Source: Stemphylium vesicarium (lineage: Eukaryota > Ascomycota > Dothideomycetes > Pleosporales > Pleosporaceae). From it: a stretch of DNA of 64,000 nucleotides. The translations under genes and the position numbers were made by a program. This document shows, one piece after another, positions 32,463-43,039 of this stretch (positions are counted from its first letter, which is position 1; each line of letters starts with the position of its first letter). The notes below the pieces were generated by a model, which saw only the letters and a list, made by a program, of their open reading frames with translations, was not told the origin of the DNA and did not search any database. Location of the stretch: the NCBI GenBank assembly GCA_004380135.1, contig QXCR01000063.1, forward strand, positions 62,001 through 126,000, given 5' to 3'.

Positions 32463-34757
32463 TTATTTCACCTCACTTCCTTTCTCTGCTGTAGCACCTT
32501 CACTACGCCCATCGCCTGCTGCCTCCCCAGCGGTAGCATCAGCAGCCGCCTCCGACGCCGGTGTTTCCACAGGCGGGTCCTTTGCTGCGTTCTTCAGTCC
32601 GCCTCCTTCTGCCACCGGTGCCTTGTCCTCTATATCGTCTTTCACCACGGGACTCGATGGCGCATCTTCTTGCGCCTCCCCAGTTGCTGCAGCCTGTACA
32701 TTCGGCGCATCTGGGTTTGAGTCCACAACGGAGCGAGACTTTGCGCTCGTAGACCCCTCATCTAATCCACTTCCCTTCTTCACCTTCTCCTCTCCAACCA
32801 TATGAGCACTTGCTCCATTCTTCCCTCCACCCCTCTCATACGCCTCACCAGCCCTCAAACCATACACACCTAACCCTAAAACCCCACTTACCCTCCTCTT
32901 CGGCTTCCCCGCCTTCCAACTCGCCGTACTCATGGGTTTCCTCCCACCGCCCGCAAGCCAAAGCAGCGTTGGCGGGACGCGCTCGTGGCCATGGAGGGTG
33001 GATGGGGAGCCTGCGCCGCCTCGCAGACTGAGGGTTGGAGGCGTGGGCGTTGGATCGGGTATGTTGGCTGAGGATGGAGTAAAGCGACTGTTGTCGAGTT
33101 TGGGAGAGGAAAGGCGATGGAGAGGTATGGAAGACCCGGTATACGTGGGTGCGAAAATTGCTGTTCGCGGGAATGACACGGGCAATGCGTCTCTGTTGTT
33201 AGTTACATGTCTCGCCGATTCTTGTGAGAGTGGAGTGGGGGTTAGGCGCGATATGTGTCGTGGTAGTCGAGCGGCACCGTACGTGCGTCGAGCTGCCCGT
33301 GCAATACACGTTGGATCCGAAGATCTGACTGGTAGGTCGTTGTCGTCGCTGCTTGAGTCATCGCGGTAATCGCAATTTGGGTTCTGACATGTGAGTAGTA
33401 TATGTTCGGCCAGAAGCCCGCGTCGAGGATGAGATGCAGGTTCCACTCCGCCTCCACCTCTCAGTCCCGGGTCAGCTTCGTGCATGGCAGTGGTGTTATT
33501 TTTAAGTCTGGATCTTCGCCTTTCGGGCCTTAGGCCATCTTCTCCAGATGGAGTTCTAGGATGACTACTATGTCGACTGAATAGTCTGGCGAAATGTGAA
33601 CGCGGTGATTCTTGCTCTCCTATCCATCCACGGTACGCACCGCTGTGATCCAATTGTTCACTGCCATACTGCAGTTCCCCACGCAGACGTTCTCCTCGCT
33701 CACTCTGCTCCATCGGCAGCTCTTCAACAACATGACTCCATTCCGTCTGTCCCGGACGTCTCTTCCGCACATCAGAAATAAATGCAGGCTTTGGAATCTT
33801 CCCATAATACACTGTCTCGGTAAAGTCGGTGCTCCGATCAGCCTTGCTCCTCTTCTCACGAGCGTCATGCGCAAAGTCTGTCAATGGACTGGGGGCTCCG
33901 GCACGAATGGCGGCGAAATGCTGCGGTACTTCGCTTTTGTGGACATAGGGGTATGCCTTTGAGTTGGGTAAGCCATGAATGTGATGGAGTTTGGGGCTGG
34001 TGGGTCTCACCATGTCGCTTTCGGGGGCGCTTTTGCGCCGTTGGTCGGTGCGCGTGCTAAGCAAAGCAGATTCTGGGCTTAGAGAGTGGGATACTGAATG
34101 ATCAAAATGCGGACCCAAAATGTTGTTCGTGGCGCCTGGGCGTGGTACAGGAAGTCGTGCCTTCCTGGGCGGGTTCCCTGCTTTCTTTGCCGCGATTTCA
34201 GGGGGTACGATGCGTGGGGCTTCATCAGATGAGGTACTGTGCCCTGAGGATGTCTCCCGACTTTGAGCGGATGTCTTTCGATTAGCTTCAACTCTGCGCT
34301 TCGGTCGAAATCCCAGCCCCATGTATGAGAATGGACTTCTAGATCGGCAGTCCTCACATGGGTCGTTGGGGCTGGATTTGTGTGCAGGCCGCATACCACA
34401 GAAAGTGCATCGCGAGTGCTCGATGCTCGGAAAAGAATGGTATCTGATTTCATCATCGGGGAACAAAGGCTCGGAATCGGCTAGTGAGCGGATGCGTATC
34501 CTGGGAATCGAGACTCTTCCTCGTGGAGTCTTATCAGCGACGAAGTATCGGTGCTCTGGCTCTTGGTAAGTTGGAGGTGCAGTTACCGGGCGTTCGTCTG
34601 TCTCTGGCCGTAGGGTTGTTCTCCGCAGCGGTATGACAGTTTTGAGAATGCTGAACGTTACAGATAAGTGACTCCCCAGTACCCTTGATCGCTGGGGAGT
34701 CGGGCCCAGTGCTCTAGGCGAATCAGAATTGCTTGCAGAATTGCTGCAGCTGTCCAT
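32463..34757 (-). CDS. large disordered protein with CxxC pairs, unknown function
   Basis: A single frame of 764 aa from ATG 34757. The N-terminal 140 residues contain a basic PRGRVSIPRIRIRSL segment and a possible zinc-binding knuckle: C117-x2-C120-x13-C134-x2-C137 (CTFCGMRP and CEDC). The middle is polar, Ser/Pro/Arg-rich and probably disordered. A second short Cys pair occurs in ILLTCQNPNCDYRDD (around 450), followed by an acidic SSSDDND run. The last 130 residues are Ala/Glu/Lys-rich. I do not recognise the family. Long uninterrupted coding sequence, start ATG and biased composition support a real gene. An intron inside cannot be excluded. It could be a lineage-specific regulatory or scaffold protein; that is speculation. 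Confidence 0.65.
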   Translation of the reverse strand: MDSCSNSASNSDSPRALGPTPQRSRVLGSHLSVTFSILKTVIPLRRTTLRPETDERPVTAPPTYQEPEHRYFVADKTPRGRVSIPRIRIRSLADSEPLFPDDEIRYHSFPSIEHSRCTFCGMRPAHKSSPNDPCEDCRSRSPFSYMGLGFRPKRRVEANRKTSAQSRETSSGHSTSSDEAPRIVPPEIAAKKAGNPPRKARLPVPRPGATNNILGPHFDHSVSHSLSPESALLSTRTDQRRKSAPESDMVRPTSPKLHHIHGLPNSKAYPYVHKSEVPQHFAAIRAGAPSPLTDFAHDAREKRSKADRSTDFTETVYYGKIPKPAFISDVRKRRPGQTEWSHVVEELPMEQSERGERLRGELQYGSEQLDHSGAYRGWIGEQESPRSHFARLFSRHSSHPRTPSGEDGLRPERRRSRLKNNTTAMHEADPGLRGGGGVEPASHPRRGLLAEHILLTCQNPNCDYRDDSSSDDNDLPVRSSDPTCIARAARRTYGAARLPRHISRLTPTPLSQESARHVTNNRDALPVSFPRTAIFAPTYTGSSIPLHRLSSPKLDNSRFTPSSANIPDPTPTPPTLSLRGGAGSPSTLHGHERVPPTLLWLAGGGRKPMSTASWKAGKPKRRVSGVLGLGVYGLRAGEAYERGGGKNGASAHMVGEEKVKKGSGLDEGSTSAKSRSVVDSNPDAPNVQAAATGEAQEDAPSSPVVKDDIEDKAPVAEGGGLKNAAKDPPVETPASEAAADATAGEAAGDGRSEGATAEKGSEVK

Positions 34758-35180
34758 GTCAAGTTGTTGCCGATCAAAATGTCAAAGGTAAGAGTATAAG
34801 GCAAGCCAGTGGCACAGTAAGACTTAAGATTGCGTTCCTGCGGTATATCGAAGCTTGTTCGTATGCCTGGAAAATCCGGATATGAGCCCTGCATGCGACT
34901 TTTCAAGACTTGCAAGCCATGTGAATTCTGACAGCAGCGGTGACGTGAGAGGTGATGAAGCAATTTACAAACGATATATTGTTGAGCGCTAATAACAAAC
35001 GTGAAGATACAAGAACACTAGTAGTGTAGCAGTCGTGGAGCGAAAGTGGCGATGTGCTATTATAACATCTGAGCGGGTCGTCATTGACGTGCATCGTTGT
35101 CAATTGTCGCATGGGGACGCCGTTACTTTGCCCGTCATAAATCTTCCGGGCATCGAATATTACAGATTGCGTTGGGAGTA
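34758..35180. other. intergenic stretch
   Basis: 423 bp between the start of the gene at 32463-34757 and the stop of the F-box-like gene. Nothing seen beyond presumptive promoter. Confidence 0.5.
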
Positions 35181-35849
35181 TCAGTATCGGGAAATCTGTA
35201 CTTCATCAGGCCAGTTGTTGAGTTCTTGCATGTGATTTCGATCATGCGTGCGGTTAGTCGTGCAAGTCCAATCGTCTTCGTGGTCAAAGTATTGGAGACA
35301 ACGTCTTCGCGGCGTGCCAGGAGAACATCCAGCGCACATGCCATGATGGCCAACCTGGTCAGTCAGTCGCCGACATGTACGGCAGAGAACGTGGGTCCGG
35401 TTGTAGATGGTGAGATAAGTGCCTGGAGTGTACAACGCACTGTTTACCCCGCATTTCAGACATAATCTTGCATTTGCGTGCGTTCCACTGCGGCACCATT
35501 TTCCCTTCCTCATGTCGTCCGCGAAGTTTTCCCAGCTGTGGAAATTGATGCATCCTTTGCAAACATACAACTGGTTTGCCCTTGCCCATTCGCTTTGCTC
35601 TGCAACCAAGAGTTCGCTGTGCGTCGGTACTGGAATGACCGATCGGAAGTAGCGGGTTGTGGAGGCCAGATTGACACTATCGCGCATGTTAAGGCGGTTG
35701 ATGATGTCCAAATGAAGCTCAACAGGCAGTCGAAGTATGGGTGTCGCGAGCATAGTATGTACAGTCGATGCTCTTTGGTGGGTGCTTCCTTGGCTCAAGA
35801 TGCGCTCTCTGAAGCCTGGTATGTTAATTGAGAGGGCTGGATCTTCCAT
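35181..35849 (-). CDS. F-box-like protein with Cys-rich C-terminal half
   Basis: Single frame of 222 aa. Residues about 37-75 (ILRLPVELHLDIINRLNMRDSVNLASTTRYF region) match an F-box: LP-E---I---L---D---L--T---F. The second half has paired cysteines (CKGC, CLKCG, CRTCRR, CAGC) that could bind zinc. This layout is frequent among fungal F-box proteins of unknown target; the F-box would bind Skp1 of an SCF ubiquitin ligase. Start ATG 35849 is the first in frame; an internal Met at residue 33 (MLATPILRLP) could be the true start, as it lies just before the F-box. Confidence 0.75.
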   Translation of the reverse strand: MEDPALSINIPGFRERILSQGSTHQRASTVHTMLATPILRLPVELHLDIINRLNMRDSVNLASTTRYFRSVIPVPTHSELLVAEQSEWARANQLYVCKGCINFHSWENFADDMRKGKWCRSGTHANARLCLKCGVNSALYTPGTYLTIYNRTHVLCRTCRRLTDQVGHHGMCAGCSPGTPRRRCLQYFDHEDDWTCTTNRTHDRNHMQELNNWPDEVQISRY

Positions 35850-36459
35850 GCGTCTGGCTTACTGTGAAAGCCTGCAGGACGCGCTGACGTTTTTGACAGT
35901 CCGCACTGCCCCTTTGCTGCCTGCTGCCCGCTCCACGTGAATGGGAGCGACCAAGGAGCAGGATACAGTCCTGTTCTCATGCGCGGTGGGCGTGTGATGC
36001 TGAGGTGATGTGTGAAAGCAACGAGTGGCGTAGAGCATACTATAACATGTGAAGAAGGCTGTGATCATATTTGAATTTGCGTCTGCTGTGTAATGCACGC
36101 TTGTCGTGCCCACACGGAGCCTGAAGCCCGCGTAGCCGCGAGGGCATTTAGGGCGCACCACGGGTGGAGCCTTCACCCGCGGCTTTTCTTCCGCGCTCCG
36201 CGATGCCTCTCTTGGTAACGTTGCGAAGCCAGGCCCTGAAAATCATGCTAGGAGTTCGCTTCCTGTCTGTAGGCCACATTGCATGTGCTGTCGCGTAACC
36301 AGCGAATTGGGGCCCTGATCGGTAACGAGCGCATTCCCAGTAATCCTGGTCAATAGATCGACAAACATCGCCCCAGAATGATCGCAAGTGCTGCTGACGG
36401 AAATTTCGTTCTCGCCTTGTGGTAGACAGCTTCTTTTGAGCTGCGACCGAAAGCTAGCA
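35850..36459. other. intergenic stretch
   Basis: 610 bp upstream of the F-box-like gene and downstream of the PIG-L gene. Short minus-strand frames (35859-36387) have no motif. Confidence 0.5.
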
Positions 36460-37410
36460 TCACAACACCTTCTCTTTCTTCAAGTCATTGATCACCATGT
36501 AGCGTGAGAGGGTGATCCAGCCCCAACGAAACCAGCGCATCTGGCTCTCATGTGCAGTGGTCATGGCTTTCTGGGCAGTCCTGTAGGCGGCAGGAGAGTT
36601 GGCGAAAAGGAGTGGACTTGGGTAGTCTCCGAGCTCCTTCTTGCGAATGATTGCCCCGATGATTGTAGCGGGTGCGTCAAACAAGCTGAGGTACTTGCGG
36701 AATACCGAAGTGGTAGTCAGAGTGTACAGCTTAATGGGGCACTCCCACCCACTGTGCCGGTGCATGAGCGCCTTGAGAAAGGTGTGGGCTCCAGCGTAAA
36801 GCGACTTGTGATTGGGGTGATCGGAGACGCCGTGCGCGTCAAATGTAATGATGGCGTCGATAGTTGCCTGCGGTGCTTCCTTGGAGGAGATTGAGGACAT
36901 ATTTGGGGCAAAAGCGGTGGTGAGCAGATTGGAGATGAGACGAGGGTGCCATGTCACTGTCATGGAGTCGGGAAAGTTCCTGGGCAGCGATTAGCAGGGT
37001 GCAGCATGGCGTGCACTGCAGCGCGTACTTGTCCTCTACGACGAGAATGTCTTCCTTGCTTCCAACGCCCAATTGCAGTCCACTCTTGACCAGCTCTTTC
37101 TTGCGCACTTCGCCCAGACTGTCGGCATCGCCTGTCTCATGGTTGAAGTCAGTGGTCGGCCTCGGAAAGACTAATAATAGTGGTCAAGCGTACCGCTACT
37201 TAAACACAGTATCTTGACGTGATTTCCGCGTTCTGGACGCGTCAATGCGAGCAGAGTGGGCGCAAAAAACATGGCTTCATCGTCAGGATGTGCTATCAAT
37301 AGTAGAATGCGTTTGTTTGTCAACGTGGGGAATGATGCGCCGAGGGTGCTAGTGTACATCCAAAAGGCGAAGATGAGGACGGGCACCGACGCCCATACAG
37401 TCCAATTCAT
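36460..37410 (-). CDS. gpi12: N-acetylglucosaminyl-phosphatidylinositol de-N-acetylase (PIG-L/Gpi12)
   Basis: Three exons, 37410-37194, 37131-37029, 36979-36460; introns of 62 and 49 nt; 279 aa. The protein starts with a membrane anchor (WASVPVLIFAFWMYT), then the metal-binding LLLIAHPDDEAMFF (H41-E45) and, after the first junction, GDADSLGEVRKKEL, the conserved region with the R(K)xxE pattern. The third exon has ITFDAHGVSDHPNH, the second metal-site motif with the catalytic region, and FPDSMTVTWHP. This enzyme makes GlcN-PI at the ER membrane, the second step of GPI-anchor synthesis. All motifs are intact. The frame is open four codons upstream only via TTG, so ATG 37410 is used. It is divergent from the membrane protein at 37604. 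Confidence 0.93.
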
Positions 37411-37603
37411 TGTAGATGGCAATGCAGGGTTTCAGAGGTGAGTAGGGGGTGATTAAAATTGCTGCTACGGCGAGGGTCCTGGCAATGTAGCTGAAGCCAT
37501 CGAGGTTCTGGAACGAGCTTTGACCCACGTCATCTTGGACATTCTGAGAGCTGCACACGCGACGTTTCACTCCCACCACCACATATCACAACCAAGATTC
37601 ATC
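37411..37603. promoter_or_regulatory. 193-bp divergent promoter, gpi12 / membrane protein
   Basis: The two start codons are 193 bp apart. The gap is small for two separate promoters, so regulation is probably shared. Confidence 0.55.
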
Positions 37604-38290
37604 ATGTCCGCCGGTAACAGGAGAGAGCGGCGCGCAAAAGAATCGAATGCAAGTGCAAAGGCTACCGCCAGCGGCCTCCAGCCTACCACCGAAATCGACG
37701 AAGATGGAGTCGAGATGATCTTGAGACATCCCGACTTCTCCAAACCCAAGGGCAAGACCCTTTTTGACTTGGCAGAAGAGAGACAAAGAGAACTAGACAA
37801 ATCCAACCCCGCGAAACGATTTGTCAAAGTACCACTTCCTTCCGGACCCGCTTCAGCCGACGACGACGTGCCTCCAATCGGTCCTCTCGGGGACTCAATC
37901 CTCTACTCCGTCTCCATGGCTGCGCTGCACCTCACCCTCGACGTTATCGTATACAATCAGTATAGGGAAGACATAATCTGGAATGAGATCATTTGGCGAG
38001 CTGCTACCGCGTTGCCAGTCTTCGCGGTGCTGGTCTATCTCACCCACGTCGACTTTTCCTACCGCTTCCCCAAGATGCGAGACGCTGCCTTCTTCGTCGG
38101 CTCTATCGCAGCAGGGTGCTACTTAGTATACGCTGGAAATAAGCATGGATACTTTTACGTCATGAAGTCGGCGCCCCCAGTAGGCACGCTCTGGATTTGG
38201 AGCGTCGTGGAAATGAGCCTGCCTTTTGCGGCGTCGAGTGCGCTCGCTGTATTTGGCTACGTTTGGTGGAATGGATTCGGCTTCTTTTGA
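37604..38290 (+). CDS. four-helix membrane protein, DUF7719-like
   Basis: Single exon, 228 aa, from ATG 37604 in the context ATTCATCATGTCC. The N-terminus is basic (GNRRERRAKES), followed by the short motif VEMILRHPDFSKPKGKTLFDLAEER, which I associate with the fungal DUF7719 family. Four hydrophobic segments follow (about residues 105-125, 140-157, 168-187, 203-225). No catalytic motif is visible. The family is conserved in ascomycetes but uncharacterised. Its start codon is 193 bp from that of the GPI enzyme gene, which hints at the ER; no motif supports that directly. Confidence 0.8.
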   Translation: MSAGNRRERRAKESNASAKATASGLQPTTEIDEDGVEMILRHPDFSKPKGKTLFDLAEERQRELDKSNPAKRFVKVPLPSGPASADDDVPPIGPLGDSILYSVSMAALHLTLDVIVYNQYREDIIWNEIIWRAATALPVFAVLVYLTHVDFSYRFPKMRDAAFFVGSIAAGCYLVYAGNKHGYFYVMKSAPPVGTLWIWSVVEMSLPFAASSALAVFGYVWWNGFGFF

Positions 38291-38605
38291 GAGAGCACCC
38301 ACACTCGTGCATTCGCGACAAAATGCAACAGCAAATAAATCCTCACCAAAAGGTCATCGTTATGGACTGCATGCGAATGCATGGAAAGACCTACAAATTG
38401 ACCCGGCCGTTGATGCGGCCTCTGCGGAACCTCGGATGGCGAATGAGCATCACGCCCTGATGCAGCAAAGTAGCTTCACGTGAGAGGCTAGACGACTCTT
38501 AGCTGCAATCTATATTTACATACTACCTTGTTCTCCTGGGAAGCGACGCATGAACAACTTCACTACAGGATTATTCAAAAGTACCCCGCATCGCATTGAC
38601 TTTGG

Positions 38606-40483
38606 ATGGAAAACCCAACAACCATGCCGCAAATTACGACCCCACCAATGATCCCTGTAATCGACTTTGACTTGATAAGTAAATGGCGTGGGATATGTCA
38701 CGAGACGCATGGGGACATCTGCAACAAAAGATATTCCGAGGTCTTGGCCAGTCACATTGACTTCCTCCTATTGGTTGATGTTGTCGAATGGTCCCTTGTA
38801 CGACTACCCACCTCGATACCGACGCCATACATTGCCCTATCGTATGTGTGGGGTAGAGCGGCTATGCTCAAGACCACGAAAGCAAACTTTCAAAAATTGC
38901 AACAACCAGGGGCTTTACGCAGTATCAACGCCGACATCATCATACCGGCTACTATCCGTGACGCTATCTATTTGGTGGAGGCGTTGGGGGAGCGATACCT
39001 CTGGGGTGGTTGCTTATGTGTGGTTCAGGATGCCGATCCCGACGAGCTGAGCACAATGCTACGGGCCATGGCCTACATATACGCCAGCGCCGAACTCACA
39101 ATCGTTGCCGCGGGTGGATTTGACGCACACTGTGGTCTCAAAGGTGCTAGCGATCCTGCTCAGAATCGCGCCCTCTTTGACGTTAGAGCAAGAATAGTTA
39201 CAATGCCCCCGGTGGTTATCCTCAGGACTCGAAATGGGCATCTAGAGGTTGTACATTCCAGGAATCGGCTTTCTCTCGTCGTCTCTTGGTCTTCGAGGAC
39301 GAATTGTCGTGGCTATGCGGTCGCTGTGACTGGCGAGAGGACCTTTGTGGAGCGTCAGATGCAAACCCGAAGTTTCCCGAAAACCTCGACTCTATGGCAC
39401 TACGACCGCATCTTAGTGTGCCAATGGGCATGATGTCACTAATTCCGAAGATTTCGTCTCTTGGACGGTGGGGCATGCTGGTTGAAAATTTCGCCCCTCG
39501 AAAATTGACCTACGAGAACGACATTGGTACGGCTTTTGCAGGTACCACAGATATCATGGAAACGACATTCCCTGGTGAGATGTTTCATGGTATTCCCCGA
39601 TTCTTCTTCGATGTGGCAATACTTTGGCAACCCCAAGTTCATGTTTCCAGACGCCTAGGAGAGCCGAGCTGGTCCTGGACGGGGTGGAAAGGTTCCGTAG
39701 AATGTCTCTATCCTTGGTCAACATTCTTCGCGGGCCTCTTTCGCCCCTCGGACGACCCCTTCTCATTGGATCACAGTCGCGCCTCTGAAGCCTGTAGCGC
39801 AGTATCGTCACTTCACTCGCGATGGAAAGGTAGAGACAAGTGTGACATTCAACGGCTTTTAAGATTATCAGGCCCTACGAAATACATCTATTGAGCAACT
39901 TCCTATGGGTTGGACAAGACATTACCACCCCGATGGAGACTACTTTTTGAATCCCTTACTACCAGAATTCAAGTACGCGTTTCCGCTTCCGATTTCCCCG
40001 CGAGGTCGATTCAGCGCTCACGCCCTATCTCACATCTCGCCTCATCCTTATCTGAGCTGCATCGCCCCTCGCGCCAAGCTCTTTTTCGGTGAAGAGGTGG
40101 CGTGTTACACTGGCAGTCCTATGTTTGCTGTGCTCTGCGACCATTATGATAGAAACGTCGGTATTATCACCCTACATGAGCCCCCGCAAAGCCTCATGTG
40201 TGTACGTGGCACCGTTTGCGAGCTGATCGCCCTTTCAAAAGCTGAGACATCGCAACATGGGCCTACGGCGTCGTTAGCTTTGCAGATCGGTGGGCGCTTT
40301 CCCTCTGACAACACGTACGAAAGGCATCTCTATCAAGCTGTGTGTCGGGATAGCAACGCTTTCCACAATGTCATGTGGATTAAATGGATAGGTGATGTCG
40401 CTGAAAGACAGGGTATCGGGATGGTGCGTGAAACGGCTTGGGACGCATTGCAGCCAGAAATTATCACGTTCAAGCTAGGGTGA
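38606..40483 (+). pseudogene. HET-domain gene, decayed
   Basis: HET-protein sequence continues through three frames. Frame one (38606 to about 39200) has YIALSYVWG, PATIRDAIYLVEALGERYLW and CLCVVQDADPDELSTM. Frame two (about 39200-39760) reads KWASRGCTFQESAFSRRLLV and SWLCGRCDWRE, then PSWSWTGWKG. Frame three (about 39770-40483) reads RDGKVETSV, a TAA at 39860-39862, then QLPMGWTRHYHPDGD. That needs two frameshifts (about 39170-39215 and 39755-39775) and one stop. Two key residues are also changed: the usual VDCLC is GGCLC, and SRGWTFQE has Cys for Trp. No intron with proper sites explains the shifts. If the two indels were sequencing errors the stop would still remain. The protein would have been about 620 aa. 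Confidence 0.82.
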
Positions 40484-40665
40484 AGGACCAATGTCTGAAC
40501 TACCAATTACTTCCCATCTTCTCTTTTCAGATCCTTCCCTGTTCGTCCTGTAGCATGCATTCGGTTGTTGAGAGCCATCACTTATGTGACAGATACAGAA
40601 CATTACTAACATTTTGAACTAACGAGACATTGCTATTCCTTTGCGAGCTTTGCCCAGAGCGCGGA

Positions 40666-42068
40666 TCACGCATCGCGATACGGCCTTGGACCCGCTTCCT
40701 CCGCAGCCCTCTTCTCCATCTCCCTCAAACAAGGCGCCACGAAGAGATTACCGAAAAGGATGTTCTTCACCGTCCCTGCCGCCACAACGCACCAAAGCAG
40801 CATAACCCCCACCGCTAGCACCGTCCCCAGAATCCTGAAGAAGGCCGACGGCATCTCCTGTCCCATTGTGATCGTCGACATGGTGAACACGCCAATTGGG
40901 AAAGTGAACCCCCACCAGCCCATGTTGAACGGAACCTTGCTCCGACTAATCGACGCCACGGCGAAGAACAGCCACACGAGGCCGAACCCCCAGAGTACGA
41001 CTGCTGTCATCCAGCCCAGCACGTACAGGATCTCGCCGGCCATGGGATGCAGTGTCTGTGTCTTCGGGAAGATTTTGGAAGCCTGGATACCAAGTTGCAT
41101 AGCAGCGTAGCCGCCCTGACCCATCGGCCCAAGCGGAAGAAAGACACTGACGATGACTTCCTGCGGCGGAAGCTTATGAATCGCAAGGCGATGGAAGTAA
41201 ATCGTCATCACTACTAGCGCGAGAGGCACACCCATACTCCACAGCACATAGCTGGTGACAATAGTAATAAGAGCGTGCTTGTCATCGGGCAGTACAGACG
41301 CTACCACGCCCCCAGACGCAGCAGCAACGATACAAGACACAATAGGCAGCAGCCAAGCCGCCGTCATCGTCTCGTGCCTGTTCTTATGCGTCGTCATCCT
41401 ACACTCGCGTCAGCCACCTACTCCCACAGCGTGGAAAGAAGTCGGGAACGTACATCTGAAACGGCAGCCAAAGACAACAAGCCACACTCACAACCACATC
41501 AACCCACCACATCCCCCACGCCACATACGGCGTCGCCTCGCCCCACACCGGCACGCAAACCGCAACGGACATATTCACAATCGTCGCGAAACCCATCGGG
41601 AGCGTGCCGAGGAAAAGCGATTGAACGGGGTGCTGTAGCATCAGCGTCCACGTCGCAGGATACAAGCTATATCTCAGCAGAGAAATAATGAAGATGACGG
41701 AGAAGACAACGACGTTCAAGACGAAGAACGCGATGCTGAGGAAGTGGAGTGCGGAGTGCTGGTTTGGGTATAGGCTGGATAGTGTGTGCAGCAGGATGGC
41801 AATGATGCCTGTGCCCATTGTTACTGCGAACTGTGGGCTTTGTTAGATGCGCTGGCGTCACGGTATGGTAAGGGGGTTTTTTTCGTACCCATGATGGCGT
41901 GAAGTTTTGCACGACTCGTCGCCAACCATGTCGGTCGGCTGGTATGAGCCATTTTGGCAGCGTCTGGTTGCCATCGCATGCTGTTTTGTTATTACAGGTC
42001 GGTCGTGCTTCGTTGTCTGTGGTGGGTCTGGAGCGGCTCTCGAGGCGCATTGTACAGGGCGTTGACAT
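40666..42068 (-). CDS. SSU1-type sulfite/C4-dicarboxylate exporter (TDT/VDAC-like family)
   Basis: Three exons, 42068-41889, 41830-41454, 41398-40666; introns of 58 and 55 nt; 429 aa. Junctions read FTPSWFAVTMGTGIIAILLH and CLWLPFQMMTTHKN. FTPSWFAVTMGTG is the typical fungal Ssu1 start of helix 1. Ten hydrophobic segments are visible, among them FLGTLPMGFATIVNM, WLLPIVSCIVAAASGG, VFLPLGPMGQGGYAAMQLG and NMGWWGFTFPIGVFTMST, which are diagnostic for the TDT/SLAC1-like fold. The yeast member exports sulfite at the plasma membrane; other fungal members move malate. The substrate cannot be decided. The N-terminal 45 residues are polar and poorly conserved. Start ATG 42068 is preceded by another ATG in a frame that stops early. 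Confidence 0.9.
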
Positions 42069-43039
42069 GGTTGTTTGGACGTCTGTGACTGAGAGGTTGG
42101 GATGGTGTGGATTTGGACATTTTCATGATATGGGAGATTGAAGGTTCTTATATTGCTTGAATAGTGCCTAGAGCCTCTTTGACTCATTGCGCTTTCGGAT
42201 TTATTTCTTCCTTCATAGGGCCTTTTTACTTCATCGCGAAAGTGGTCAGATGGTCGTGTTTTGGTGATTGCTCAGCGGACACAGACCATGGGGGCCGGAC
42301 TGTCGGCGACGTCCCGAGTATCACGGTCACGTCACTGCTTCTATTTCGCGCATCTTGAGAGTGGCGAGGGGAGAAATGGCGCGAGAGCTGGGTGACAATC
42401 CAAATAGAACACAGCCCTCTGGGGTGTCTTATTGGCAGCTCTTAAACTGTATCGGAGGTACGATGCGACATTGTGTTGTAGAGTGGCGGATGAAGCCTAC
42501 GGGCAAACCTCGGTCTTTGAGCGGAACTAGTCGACGAGACTTGCCCGTGCGATATTCTCACATCTACCTTTGCTCTAACTTTAACTGTCGCGCAGCGCAA
42601 ATTGTCGTTTATATCCCGCCTTGTTCGAGTATTAAGGAGCGTGAACCTCTGCCCCCCTACCCAAGAGCATACAAGAAGTGCGTCAAATGAACCCATGGCA
42701 CGTAGGGTTCTAGTAGCTGCGAAAGTGACCCTACTAACATCACTAATATAATTTAGTTATATATAAAAGTTAGAAGAATCTTCTAAAAATAGTTTTAATA
42801 AGGTTTCTGCTAGTAGTGTCGAGGCCCCATAAATGTATGTATCGCTAGTATCTACGACCATTATCCATGTTTTACGATAGATCTGCGAGGCGGAGGTAGG
42901 GTAGAGAGATGTACTGATAGGCAGTCATTGCGATGAGATGGTTTTCCCAACAAGACGAGAGCGACAAAGACGACTTGTAATCACAATCACTTCACTGCCA
43001 TTTTTGCAATGCCCTGCACTCACCAAGACTCCAATCGAG
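42069..43039. other. intergenic stretch with AT-rich relic
   Basis: About 1 kb without a gene. The part at 42725-42832 is strongly AT-rich compared with its surroundings. Confidence 0.5.
42725..42832. repeat. AT-rich block, possible relic of a repeat
   Basis: Sequence such as AATATAATTTAGTTATATAT and GAAGAATCTTCTAAAAATAG, with a short palindrome (AGAAGATTCTTCT-like at about 42773-42788). It stands out in a ~50% GC region. No terminal repeats were found. Confidence 0.45.

Noticed and set aside
39170..39215. An intron to explain the first frame change in the HET locus
   Set aside because: The gap is too short and no donor, branch and acceptor set fits; a frameshift is simpler.
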